Positions 8,658 through 16,536 of a stretch of DNA of 64,000 nucleotides are shown here, in pieces. The stretch's first letter is position 1; each line of letters begins with the position of its first letter. Made by a program: the position numbers and the translations under genes. The stretch covers positions 1,054,001 through 1,118,000 of the forward strand of contig NZ_CP035280.1 in assembly GCF_004103695.1 (NCBI RefSeq), in the 5' to 3' direction. Under the pieces are notes generated by a model that searched no databases, was not told the origin of the DNA, and was given only the letters and a program-made list of their open reading frames with translations. Source of the DNA: Clostridium sp. JN-9 (GTDB taxonomy: Bacteria > Bacillota > Clostridia > Clostridiales > Clostridiaceae).

Positions 8658-9074
8658 ATGTATCAGCAGATAATAAAGATTTATCCTTTTTACAAGGATT
8701 CTTGGATAATTGTTAATTCGAAAATTGCAGAAAAACATATTGACAGGTCCTCATTTATATATGGACAAACTGGCATACCAAAGGATATTGCATACTTTTT
8801 TCATGCTGACAATTTAAAACCGGGAGAAAAGATAAAAGTTTATCTTTCATTTAAAGGAAAGTTATATGAAGGCGAAATAACCATGGACATAAATGAAAGA
8901 ATAAAATTGTCATGGTGGAAGGAATTACGAAATGAAATAAATTCCAAACTGGAGTTTTGCTCAAAATATTTCATTGATGATAATTGCGCTACAGATGAAA
9001 TTCAGGACAGACCTTTCATAAGATTTATAAGAATTAGAGAAGATACATATAAAATTGAATTTATAATCAGGTAA
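8658..9074 (+). CDS. Hypothetical protein, 138 residues
   Basis: No family recognised. The start follows GTGGGAGAATACAA, and a TATAAT-like element (GATATAATC) lies about 45 bp upstream. The middle (about residues 40-80, with GIPKDIAYFFHADNLKPGEK and then a VYLSFKGKLYEGEI strand pair) looks like a small beta-rich fold. The C-terminal part is charged and ends in a strand (YKIEFIIR). There are no membrane segments or signal peptide. It is a stand-alone gene with a downstream hairpin. A similar GIPKDI-then-FKGKLYEG pattern occurs in domains attached to some restriction-type proteins, but this is only an impression. Confidence 0.6.
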   Translation: MYQQIIKIYPFYKDSWIIVNSKIAEKHIDRSSFIYGQTGIPKDIAYFFHADNLKPGEKIKVYLSFKGKLYEGEITMDINERIKLSWWKELRNEINSKLEFCSKYFIDDNCATDEIQDRPFIRFIRIREDTYKIEFIIR

Positions 9075-9096
9075 CTATGGTTAGAATAAGCATTTA

Positions 9097-9115
9097 TGGG
9101 GATTAGAAATCCCCA
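9097..9115 (+). terminator. Hairpin after the hypothetical gene
   Basis: TGGGGATT pairs perfectly with AATCCCCA around a three-base loop. The following T-tract is weak, so termination is likely but not certain. Confidence 0.5.
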
Positions 9116-9132
9116 ATGTTTAAAGCTGTTAT

Positions 9133-9366
9133 TTATTTATAACCATTTCGTTTATCAATTGCTTCATCTTTGATTTCTTTTCTCATGGACTCAAGAGAAG
9201 ATTCTCTTCTTTTATTTTTTTCCTTAAGGTTCTTCTTAGCTTTTTCATCATCTGTTTTAGCAATCATTTCATCAGCAAGTTCACAATTTTGAATGGTTTT
9301 ATCAATATTATATTGAATTCTATCCACATTATTTCTTCTATCATCTGGTTTTGGTTTATCACTCAT
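9133..9366 (-). CDS. tlp: Small acid-soluble spore protein, Tlp family
   Basis: A 77-residue, highly charged, Cys-free protein matching Tlp-type SASPs: KPDDRRNNVDRIQ near the start, a central helical stretch rich in Asp/Glu/Lys, and the conserved KNKRRESSLESMRKEIKDEA ending in NGYK. Tlp proteins are made in the forespore and stored in the spore core. AAGGAGATG precedes the ATG closely, and a possible sigma-G promoter lies upstream. It marks the host as a spore former. Confidence 0.88.
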   Translation of the reverse strand: MSDKPKPDDRRNNVDRIQYNIDKTIQNCELADEMIAKTDDEKAKKNLKEKNKRRESSLESMRKEIKDEAIDKRNGYK

Positions 9367-9385
9367 AATTTCATCTCCTTTTTAA

Positions 9386-9415
9386 TTTAATGTGAAAACT
9401 CCATTTTTATTATGC
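9386..9415 (-). promoter_or_regulatory. Candidate sigma-G promoter of tlp
   Basis: On the minus strand GCATA (-35-like) is followed after 18 bp by CATTAAA (-10-like), near the forespore sigma-G pattern GNATR-N17/18-CATNNTA. One -10 position departs from the pattern. The placement before a SASP gene is what makes it credible. Confidence 0.4.
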
Positions 9416-9465
9416 GTAAAATATTATTAATTATAACCATACTATTAGGAAAAATGGGCATAAAT

Positions 9466-9499
9466 AAAAGCTGTGAAATTAATAAAATCTACAGCTTTT
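9466..9499. other. Hairpin in the gap between tlp and the NYN gene
   Basis: AAAAGCTGT pairs with ACAGCTTTT around a 16-base loop, flanked by A/T runs like a bidirectional terminator. No gene obviously ends here (the flanking genes diverge), so its role is unclear. Confidence 0.45.
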
Positions 9500-9617
9500 G
9501 ATAATTAATAATGTTCTTTAAAAATATAAGTTTAAAAAAATTAAAGGTATATTTAATATTTTATAGAATATTAAAGTAAGAATATGCTAAATATATAGAT
9601 AAAGGAGCAGATACGCA

Positions 9618-10364
9618 ATGGAAAAGGATAAGAGAATAGCTGTGCTTATTGATGCAGATAATGTATCAGAAAAATACATAAAATATATCTTAGATGAAAT
9701 TTCAAATCTTGGAACTCCAACTTATAAAAGAATCTATGGTGACTGGACAAGACCACAGCTGGCTCCATGGAAAAATGTATTACTTAATTATTCTATTAGT
9801 CCGATACAGCAGTACAGCTACACAACTGGGAAAAATTCCACTGATGCGGCTTTAATAATTGATGCAATGGATATACTTTATTCACACAATGTGGATGGCT
9901 TTTGTATTGTATCTAGTGATAGTGATTTCACTAAACTGGCAGCACGCCTTAGAGAAGCAGGTATGTATGTTATAGGAATGGGAGAAAAGAAAACACCTAC
10001 TCCTTTTATATCAGCCTGTGAGAAGTTTAAGTATCTTGAGGTATTAGAGTCAATGGCATCTAAAGATGAAACTGAAAACATTAAGGAAGTACATAAACAG
10101 GAAGAGCAGAAAGTCGGCATGACAAGCAAGGATAAATTAATAGAGACAATTAAAACAATTATTACAGAGGTTTCGGATGAAGACGGATGGGCATTTTTAG
10201 GAGAAGTAGGGGGAATATTGAACAAGAGATTCCCTGATTTTGACACTAGAAATTATGGATATAATAAACTTACACCTTTTGTGTCATCATTACATTGTTT
10301 TGAAATCAGGTCAACAAAAACCAGTAACCCAAGCATTAGCCTGAAATATATAAGAAACAGATAA
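9618..10364 (+). CDS. NYN-domain RNase-like protein with C-terminal OST-HTH/LOTUS domain
   Basis: A 248-residue protein. Residues 6-145 form an NYN (PIN-like) domain with acidic positions in VLIDADNVS, the Asp in KNSTDAALIIDAMD, and SSDSDFTKLAARLREAG, which together should bind Mg2+ for nucleolytic activity. Residues about 170-245 (from SKDKLIETIKTIITEV to FVSSLHCFEI) match an OST-HTH/LOTUS RNA-binding domain. The two-domain layout is that of LabA/DUF88-like proteins thought to act on RNA; the target is unknown. AAAGGAG precedes the ATG. It is a single gene with a terminator. Confidence 0.85.
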   Translation: MEKDKRIAVLIDADNVSEKYIKYILDEISNLGTPTYKRIYGDWTRPQLAPWKNVLLNYSISPIQQYSYTTGKNSTDAALIIDAMDILYSHNVDGFCIVSSDSDFTKLAARLREAGMYVIGMGEKKTPTPFISACEKFKYLEVLESMASKDETENIKEVHKQEEQKVGMTSKDKLIETIKTIITEVSDEDGWAFLGEVGGILNKRFPDFDTRNYGYNKLTPFVSSLHCFEIRSTKTSNPSISLKYIRNR

Positions 10365-10379
10365 AAATAATAACATTTA

Positions 10380-10410
10380 AATTCCAATGCTGTAAAATGG
10401 CGTTGGAATT
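10380..10410 (+). terminator. Hairpin terminator after the NYN gene
   Basis: AATTCCAATGC pairs with GCGTTGGAATT (one G-T wobble). Only a short T-rich stretch follows, so strength is moderate. Confidence 0.6.
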
Positions 10411-10553
10411 ATTTGCGTGTTGAAAAATAGTTTAAATAAAGTATATACTGTTAAAAAGTAAACTATTAAAGATTTTATTGAAAATATAAGTCTATTTTTT
10501 CACATATTATCTAAATAATAAGACATATAGCAAACCTGGAAGGAGTTATGTTA

Positions 10554-11555
10554 ATGAGATTTTTTGATACTTCTAGCGATATAGGAATTGATTTAGGAAC
10601 CTCTAATACTTTATTATATGTGAAAGGAAAAGGTATATTACTAAATGAACCATCTGTTGTAGCAGTAAACAGCAGAACCAGAAAAATTTTAGCTATTGGT
10701 TCTGATGCAAAAAGTATGATAGGAAGGACACCTAAAGATGTTACCACAATAAATCCTCTAAAGGGCGGGGTCATTGCCGACTTTGACTTAGCACAGGAAA
10801 TGATTAAAAAGTTTATAGAAAAGGTTAGCGGCAAAGTTGTTTTCAAAAATTCAAGGATTGCAATTTCCCATCCTTCAGGGGTTACAGATGTTGAAAAGAG
10901 AGCAATTGATGCTTCAATAAAACAGGCAGGCACAGGTAAGGTTATGCTTGTAGAGGAACCTGTGGCAGCTGCAATAGGAGCAGGACTTCCTATAAATGAA
11001 CCAGTTGGCAGCATGATTGTGAATATAGGCGGAGGCACTACTGAGGCTGCAGTTATTTCTCTTCAGGGAATTGTTACAAACAAGACTTTGAGAACAGCAG
11101 GAGATGACATTGACAATTCAATTATTGAATATGTAAAAAAGGAATATAACCTTATGATAGGCGAAGTAACAGCTGAAAAAGTAAAAATTGAAATAGGCTC
11201 TGTATTTCCCGAAAATGACCAGGATGAAAAAAACATTGAAATAAAAGGAAGAGATTTAATTACAGGACTCCCAAGGGCGGTTATAATTACTGAAGGAGAA
11301 ATAAGGCAGATCATAAAAGGAGTTGTTACCTTAATAATTAATGCAATTAAAGATACAATTGAACAAACACCTCCTGAATTAGCTGCGGATGTAATGGAAA
11401 GAGGCATAATGCTTTCTGGAGGAGGAGCACTTTTGCGGGGGCTGGACAAGCTTATATATGATGAGCTTCATATGAGTGCTTATATAGCAGAAAACCCAAT
11501 TGAATGTGTTGCCCTTGGTACAGGTAAGTGCTTGGACATGATTGATAAAATTTAA
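10554..11555 (+). CDS. mreB: MreB/Mbl-family actin-like cell-shape protein (variant ATPase site)
   Basis: About 333 residues, actin fold. Phosphate-1 loop DIGIDLGTSNTLLY near the N-terminus, the catalytic-Glu segment VEEPVAAAIGAG, phosphate-2 loop VNIGGGTTEAAVIS, and adenosine motif LSGGGALLRGLDKLI. It should form membrane-bound filaments that guide cell-wall synthesis. Phosphate-2 normally reads VDIGGGTTE; here the Asp (B. subtilis MreB D158) is Asn at residue 157, which may slow ATP hydrolysis. The ATG chosen lies nine bases after AAGGAG; an ATG two codons earlier is too close. It is monocistronic, with no mreC/mreD or spoIIID neighbour, so it is probably an extra paralogue. Confidence 0.9.
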   Translation: MRFFDTSSDIGIDLGTSNTLLYVKGKGILLNEPSVVAVNSRTRKILAIGSDAKSMIGRTPKDVTTINPLKGGVIADFDLAQEMIKKFIEKVSGKVVFKNSRIAISHPSGVTDVEKRAIDASIKQAGTGKVMLVEEPVAAAIGAGLPINEPVGSMIVNIGGGTTEAAVISLQGIVTNKTLRTAGDDIDNSIIEYVKKEYNLMIGEVTAEKVKIEIGSVFPENDQDEKNIEIKGRDLITGLPRAVIITEGEIRQIIKGVVTLIINAIKDTIEQTPPELAADVMERGIMLSGGGALLRGLDKLIYDELHMSAYIAENPIECVALGTGKCLDMIDKI

Positions 11556-11561
11556 ATAGAT

Positions 11562-11595
11562 AAAAACTAATATGGTACATACTATATTAGTTTTT
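11562..11595. terminator. Bidirectional terminator between convergent genes
   Basis: AAAAACTAATAT pairs with ATATTAGTTTTT around a ten-base loop, with A and T runs on both sides. It serves the MreB gene and the convergent membrane-protein gene. Confidence 0.85.
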
Positions 11596-12609
11596 ATTCT
11601 TTAGTGAATTACTATGGGGCCTTACAAAGGTAAATATACCTCCTAAAGCTATCACTGAATAATAAGTTAGAATTCTCCATATAAAAATTGCAGTTATAAT
11701 GGTACCGGATTTAAAAAATAAGTTGTAAATTAAATAAAATCCACCCTCTGCACCTCCTTCTGCACCAGGAAGGGGAATGATTGCCATAAAATTAATTAAA
11801 AAGATTTGAGCAGCAATTAAAGTAAATATATCAGCGGAATTAAAACCAAAGCTTTTGTAAATACAATAAGGTATACTGAAAAAAGCTGCACATTGAAGAA
11901 AAGTGAATATAGATGCATAAGTGCACATTTTTTTATGCTCAGCTATTAAATGAGCATTTTTGTGAAAATTATTAAGCTCAATTTCAATTTTTTCATATGA
12001 CACTTTAGCATTTTTTATAATTTTGATTTTATTAAGCATCTTAAAAATAAACATTAAAATATTTTCAGTTATTTTCTTATTAACTAAAACCATTATTGCA
12101 CATATCATAATAATCACATGAATGAAGAGCCCTGCAATAGAAAAATAAAGAAAATAGTTAACTTTTGAGTTAAAATAATTAAACTTAAATAAAAATGCCA
12201 ACAGCAGAATAATTATGTTTATACTTTGATATATTATAAATTTTATCATTAAAATCGAGCCAGCTGTTCCAATGGGCATTTTATTTTCAGCCATTGCATA
12301 AAGCTGCCCTGCATGGCTTCCAGCTGAAAAAGGTGTAACTGCCCCAAAAAACTGCCCTATGATCTCAAGCTTAATTGAATTACTAAGAAGATTATCTGTT
12401 TTATAAAAGGTTTTAGTTATAATGTAAAGTGAAAGCATTTCAAAGGTTAAATATAAAATCATAAGCATAATGCTTAAAAGCACCCAGAAAGTATTCAATG
12501 ATTTAAGTTCTTTGATCAAAGAATTTGTTCCCTTATTGAAAACAAAAAATGATATAAAAATAATGGCAGATACTACTACTATAATGGAATTTAATATTTT
12601 GTTTTTCAT
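11587..12609 (-). CDS. Flippase-like integral membrane protein (LPG synthase TM / UPF0104 family)
   Basis: About 340 residues with eight or so hydrophobic helices. Conserved segments GQFFGAVTPFSAGSHAGQLYAM and the C-terminal MAIIPLPGAEGGAEGGFYLIY are hallmarks of the membrane domain shared by lysylphosphatidylglycerol synthases and YbhN/AglD proteins. The soluble aminoacyl-transferase half of MprF is absent, so it is not MprF; it may move a lipid or lipid-linked substrate. The ATG chosen follows GGGAG by seven bases. Monocistronic, and its stop codon overlaps the shared terminator. Confidence 0.8.
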   Translation of the reverse strand: MKNKILNSIIVVVSAIIFISFFVFNKGTNSLIKELKSLNTFWVLLSIMLMILYLTFEMLSLYIITKTFYKTDNLLSNSIKLEIIGQFFGAVTPFSAGSHAGQLYAMAENKMPIGTAGSILMIKFIIYQSINIIILLLAFLFKFNYFNSKVNYFLYFSIAGLFIHVIIMICAIMVLVNKKITENILMFIFKMLNKIKIIKNAKVSYEKIEIELNNFHKNAHLIAEHKKMCTYASIFTFLQCAAFFSIPYCIYKSFGFNSADIFTLIAAQIFLINFMAIIPLPGAEGGAEGGFYLIYNLFFKSGTIITAIFIWRILTYYSVIALGGIFTFVRPHSNSLKNKN

Positions 12610-12709
12610 CGTATTTACTCCCATGCAATTTTATTGTAATGTTTAGTTTCTGTAAATTGTTTATTATATATTCTAAAAATGGGTTAGAATATATTCAGAG
12701 GTGATTTTT

Positions 12710-14116
12710 ATGAGTCTAAATGGTTACTATCTGCTTCCTCATCCTCCTATAATAATTCCAGAGGTTGGACGTGGAGAAGAAGGAAAGATAAAAGATACCA
12801 TCAAAAGCTTTTATGAAATTGGACGAGAAATTGCTGAAAAGGCTCCTGATACCATTGTGGTGGTGACTCCCCATGGTACCATGTTTCAGGATGCAATTGC
12901 ACTGAGTTATGAAAATGAAATCTATGGCGATTTGAGTAACTTTGGAGTTACTAATGTTTCTATGAAGCTGACTGTGAACAAGGGACTTACAAGTAAAATT
13001 TATGAGACTGCATATGAGAAAGGTATATCTGCAGTTATGGTGACAAATCAGCTATTAAGCAGATATAATACTTCTGATTTTTTAGATCATGGAGCTATGG
13101 TTCCATTGTATTTTATAAACAAGTTCTACAGTAAATATAAAATTGTGCACATTACATATGCTCCTTTAAGTGATATTGATTTGTATAAGTTTGGTATGTG
13201 TATAAGAAAGGCAGCAGATGATTTAAAAGTAAATGCAGTTATTATAGCCAGCGGAGATCTGTCTCATAAATTAAAGGATGATGGACCTTATGGATATAGC
13301 CCATTTGGTGAGAAGTTTGATAAGGAATTCCTTGCACATTTAAAAGAAGGAAATGTTGAGAAAGTATTCAGTATGGATAAAGAACTTATATGTAACGCAG
13401 GACAGTGCGGCAGACCTTCTGCTGAAGTTTTACTTGGGACTTTGGACGGGAAAAAATTTAAAGGTGATCTGCTTAGCTATGAGGGAACCTTTAGAGTGGG
13501 CTATGGTGTAATGAGATTCAATGTTATATCTGAAGATAGCTCAAAGGTTGAAAAATTAGAATTATTGAGATTACAGGATTATGAAAAAAGAGTAAGGAGC
13601 GGCGGCCCTTATGTGAGACTGGCAAGAGAAAGCCTTACAACTTATTTAAACACAGGCCATGTTATGAAAACTATTCCAGACTATGTAACAGATGATATGA
13701 AAAATACCAGGAGAGGTGTATTTGTATCTTTAAAAAAGCATGGAGATTTAAGAGGATGCATTGGAACTATATTTCCTGCAACAGTTAGTATTGCAGAAGA
13801 AATAATACGCAATGCAGTGGAAGCAGGCATTAATGATCCAAGATTTAATGAGGTTGAAAAAGAAGAGCTTATGGATATTTCATTTTCAGTGGATGTTTTA
13901 ACAGAGCCTGAGCTATGCTCAAAAGATGAATTAAACCCTAAGGAATACGGAGTAATTGTAAAGAGCAAGGGAAAGACTGGATTATTACTTCCTGATTTAG
14001 AGGGAGTAGATACTATAGAGGAGCAGGTATCCATTGCCTTGAAAAAGGCTGGAATAAGACCTTATGATGAGTATTCCACAGAAAGATTTAAAGTAATCAG
14101 ATATAAAGAAGGTTAA
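12710..14116 (+). CDS. Memo-like (AmmeMemoRadiSam B) and AMMECR1 (A) fusion protein
   Basis: About 468 residues with two domains. Residues 1-270 are a Memo/LigB-type domain with metal-ligand-like LPHPPIIIPEVGRGEE, VVTPHGTMFQ, LDHGAMVPLYF and ASGDLSHKL. Residues about 290-465 are an AMMECR1 domain with RRGVFVSLKKHGDLRGCIGT and LRGCIG-type core. These are components A and B of the AmmeMemoRadiSam system, here fused. The radical SAM partner is not in the neighbourhood. The ATG chosen sits after AGAGGTGA. Biochemical function is not established; the B component resembles class III extradiol dioxygenases. Confidence 0.88.
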   Translation: MSLNGYYLLPHPPIIIPEVGRGEEGKIKDTIKSFYEIGREIAEKAPDTIVVVTPHGTMFQDAIALSYENEIYGDLSNFGVTNVSMKLTVNKGLTSKIYETAYEKGISAVMVTNQLLSRYNTSDFLDHGAMVPLYFINKFYSKYKIVHITYAPLSDIDLYKFGMCIRKAADDLKVNAVIIASGDLSHKLKDDGPYGYSPFGEKFDKEFLAHLKEGNVEKVFSMDKELICNAGQCGRPSAEVLLGTLDGKKFKGDLLSYEGTFRVGYGVMRFNVISEDSSKVEKLELLRLQDYEKRVRSGGPYVRLARESLTTYLNTGHVMKTIPDYVTDDMKNTRRGVFVSLKKHGDLRGCIGTIFPATVSIAEEIIRNAVEAGINDPRFNEVEKEELMDISFSVDVLTEPELCSKDELNPKEYGVIVKSKGKTGLLLPDLEGVDTIEEQVSIALKKAGIRPYDEYSTERFKVIRYKEG

Positions 14117-14281
14117 TAATATATAAAAACAGGCAATGTATGATGAATATTTGTTCTATATGTAACCTTTGTTACCCAGGAAATATATAAATGCTATGCA
14201 GTCATATGTGTTATAATATTGGTAAAGTATTGGATATTTCCATTAATAAATAAAATGGTAAACTTAATTTTGGAGGGAGCA

Positions 14282-14746
14282 ATGAACAATTATTTAACTG
14301 AAGAGGATTTAGCAAAGCTTAAACAGGAATTTGAATACAGGAGTACAACTTTAAAAGCTGAAATTGCTAAGGAAAAAATGATAGCTGCATCTTTTGGAGA
14401 TAGAAGTGAGAATGCAGAATATAAGTATGCTAAACAGCGTTATTATGAAAATAACAGAAGAATAGGATACTTAAGGAGAATGATTAATTCTGCAAAAATA
14501 ATAGAAAAGAGCAGTGACAAAGGTATTGTAGACATAGGAATGAAAATAAAAATAGGATTTATAGAAGATGATGAGAATGAGGAAGTACAGCTTGATACAA
14601 CTTTAAACACAGATCCTCTTAAAAATATGGTAAGTATAGAATCTCCTTTAGGTAAGGCAATTTATAAAAAAAGAGTTGGAGACAGGGTGCAGGTGGAATC
14701 CCCTAATGGCAGCTATACTGTACTTATAAAAAAGATAATAAGGTGA
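14282..14746 (+). CDS. GreA/GreB-family transcript cleavage factor
   Basis: About 154 residues. The N-terminal antiparallel coiled coil carries the tip motif FGDRSENAEYKYAKQR, whose Asp and Glu coordinate Mg2+ in the RNA polymerase secondary channel. The DRSENAEYxY form with the following RRIGYLRR is closer to GreB than GreA. The C-terminal FKBP-like domain ends in VESPNGSYTVLIKKI. The ATG chosen is preceded by GGAGGGAGCA; an ATG 21 codons upstream lacks a site. It lies just before the two-component genes in the same direction and may share their transcript. Confidence 0.88.
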   Translation: MNNYLTEEDLAKLKQEFEYRSTTLKAEIAKEKMIAASFGDRSENAEYKYAKQRYYENNRRIGYLRRMINSAKIIEKSSDKGIVDIGMKIKIGFIEDDENEEVQLDTTLNTDPLKNMVSIESPLGKAIYKKRVGDRVQVESPNGSYTVLIKKIIR

Positions 14747-14752
14747 TTAACA

Positions 14753-15481
14753 ATGCAGGATTTAATTAATATAGCTATAGTAGATGATGAAAAAATACAA
14801 ACTGAGCTTTTACAAAAATATGTGCAGAACTGGGCAGCTAAAAATAATATAACTGCAGCTGCTGAAGTGTTTTTTAATGCGGAAAGTTTTGAATTTAAAT
14901 GGAGTATGAATAAAAAATATAACATACTGTTATTAGATATTCAAATGTCAGGACAAAATGGTATGGAGCTGGCAAAGAAAATAAGGCATGAAGACGATAA
15001 TATAAATATTATTTTCATTACTGCCCTAACTGATTATATAGCTGAAGGTTATGATGTTTCTGCAGTAAATTATTTAATTAAACCTGTAAAGGAAAACAAG
15101 CTTAATGAATGTTTAAATAAGGCTTGTTTAAAAATTCCAAAGGAAGAAAAGGCAATTATTATAAATGAAGATGGACAAACTTACAAAATAAAGATAAGTG
15201 ATATAGTTTTTATTGAAGCATTTGCCCATTTTATAGAGATAAATACATTGAATACAAAATACACAACTAGAAAAAATATCAGTATTATGGAAAAGGAATT
15301 GGACAGCAATATGTTTATAAGGTGTCATAGATCCTATATAGTTGGATTAAGGTATGTAAAAAAGATATCAAATGTCCAGTTAGAAATGGATAATGGAAAG
15401 GTAATTCCCATAAGCAGAAGGCAATACGCAAAAACCAATATGGCATTTATAAAATATTTTAGGGGTGACCTTGATGAATAG
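14753..15481 (+). CDS. LytTR-family response regulator
   Basis: A 242-residue protein. Residues 5-120 are a receiver domain with acidic pocket IAIVDDEK, phosphoacceptor Asp in ILLLDIQMSGQNGMEL, and Lys in NYLIKPVKENKL. Residues about 135-240 are a LytTR DNA-binding domain (EAFAHFIEINT, then FIRCHRSYIVGLRYVKKI). It should bind paired direct repeats at target promoters when phosphorylated by the kinase encoded next. It overlaps that gene by a few bases. Probable target: the ABC exporter operon just downstream. Confidence 0.92.
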   Translation: MQDLINIAIVDDEKIQTELLQKYVQNWAAKNNITAAAEVFFNAESFEFKWSMNKKYNILLLDIQMSGQNGMELAKKIRHEDDNINIIFITALTDYIAEGYDVSAVNYLIKPVKENKLNECLNKACLKIPKEEKAIIINEDGQTYKIKISDIVFIEAFAHFIEINTLNTKYTTRKNISIMEKELDSNMFIRCHRSYIVGLRYVKKISNVQLEMDNGKVIPISRRQYAKTNMAFIKYFRGDLDE

Positions 15482-16208
15482 CTTTAGAATGTTTTTTATA
15501 ATTGGTGCTGCTTTAATTTTAATTGTTATTGTAATTTTTACTATTAGATATTTATTCTATTTATTAGTTGATAAACATATTGCAGGTTACCAGAATGATC
15601 TTTTAACGAAACATTACAACGAAACTGAAAACATTTACAAGCAAATGAGAGGCTGGAAACACGATTACCACAATCATATACAAACCATGAAAGCCTATCT
15701 TGAGCTGGGAAAATATGAAGATATGAAATGCTATCTGAATGATTTGGACAAAGATTTGTCCAGTATAGATACAGTTATAAAGACAGGAAATATAATGGTG
15801 GATGCAATTTTAAATACTAAATTGTCTTTGGCCATAAACCAGGGGATAAATATAAAAGCAAAAGCATCTGTGCCAAAGGATCTTCAGATTTCAGATATAG
15901 ATTTATGTGTTATTTTGGGTAATTTAATGGATAATGCCATGGAGGCAGCAATAAAGGCTGAAAATACGGAAGACAGGTTTATAAGAGTATATATTAGAGA
16001 AATGAAGGAGCAATTGTATATTTCTATAACTAATTCTGTAGGTGGACAGGTTAAAAAGGGAGGCATGTCATATTTAAGCACAAAGCTTGGAAAAAACCAT
16101 GGCTTTGGATTAAAAAGAGTAGATAGCATTGTGGGTAAATACAATGGATTTATAAACAGGCAAAGCGAAGAAGGTGTATTTGCAACTGAGATTATGCTTC
16201 CGTTATAG
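15474..16208 (+). CDS. Short sensor histidine kinase, AgrC/GHKL type
   Basis: About 244 residues. One N-terminal membrane helix (about 5-30, MFFIIGAALILIVIVIFTIR), then a DHp-like segment with the likely phosphoacceptor His in WKHDYHNHIQTMKAYLELG, then a GHKL ATPase domain with N-box LCVILGNLMDNAMEAA and glycine motif GFGLKRV. It is much shorter than AgrC, with no multi-helix sensor, so it resembles NatK/YcbA-type kinases that sense through a single helix or an accessory protein. The ATG chosen follows AGGGGTGA. Translationally coupled to the regulator gene upstream. Confidence 0.9.
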   Translation: MNSFRMFFIIGAALILIVIVIFTIRYLFYLLVDKHIAGYQNDLLTKHYNETENIYKQMRGWKHDYHNHIQTMKAYLELGKYEDMKCYLNDLDKDLSSIDTVIKTGNIMVDAILNTKLSLAINQGINIKAKASVPKDLQISDIDLCVILGNLMDNAMEAAIKAENTEDRFIRVYIREMKEQLYISITNSVGGQVKKGGMSYLSTKLGKNHGFGLKRVDSIVGKYNGFINRQSEEGVFATEIMLPL

Positions 16209-16218
16209 AAGAAAAACC

Positions 16219-16259
16219 AGCGCCATTGGTGTTTCATATTTAACCATTGGTGCTTTTTT
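16219..16259 (+). terminator. Terminator between the kinase and the ABC exporter genes
   Basis: AGCGCCATTGGT pairs with ACCATTGGTGCT with one mismatch and one G-T wobble, followed by six Ts. It separates the regulatory pair from the exporter, whose own promoter must lie in the following 45 bp. Confidence 0.75.
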
Positions 16260-16307
16260 CATACAAAAAAAGGCGTATGCTGATATTATATTATTGAGGT
16301 GGTTAAA

Positions 16308-16536
16308 ATGTCAGTGAATTCAAAAGTAAAACCTAAATTTTCAATATTTGAAAATACTGCTTATTTAATAAAAAACATTTGGAAATGGGATAAGAAATTA
16401 TTTTTACTATGCTTTTTGCAAATTATAACCACAGTAATTATACCGCTGCTTGGAATCTATCTTCCAAAAGTTGTTATAGATTCTGTTTCTGCACATGTAT
16501 CAGTTTCAAAACTTATGATAAATGTGGGCATTCTGA
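16308..16536 (+). pseudogene. ABC exporter subunit 1, 5' part (split by IS4-family element)
   Basis: The first 76 codons of an ATP-binding/permease exporter: ATG after GAGGTGG, then a cytoplasmic start and the first membrane helix (FLLCFLQIITTVIIPLLGIYLP). The frame ends shortly inside the insertion sequence. If the element and one copy of the 9-bp target duplication are removed, the frame continues exactly into the 3' part at 18038 (GILIIAIITFNVI). The insertion is therefore recent and has inactivated the subunit unless the intact allele persists in part of the population. Confidence 0.85.
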
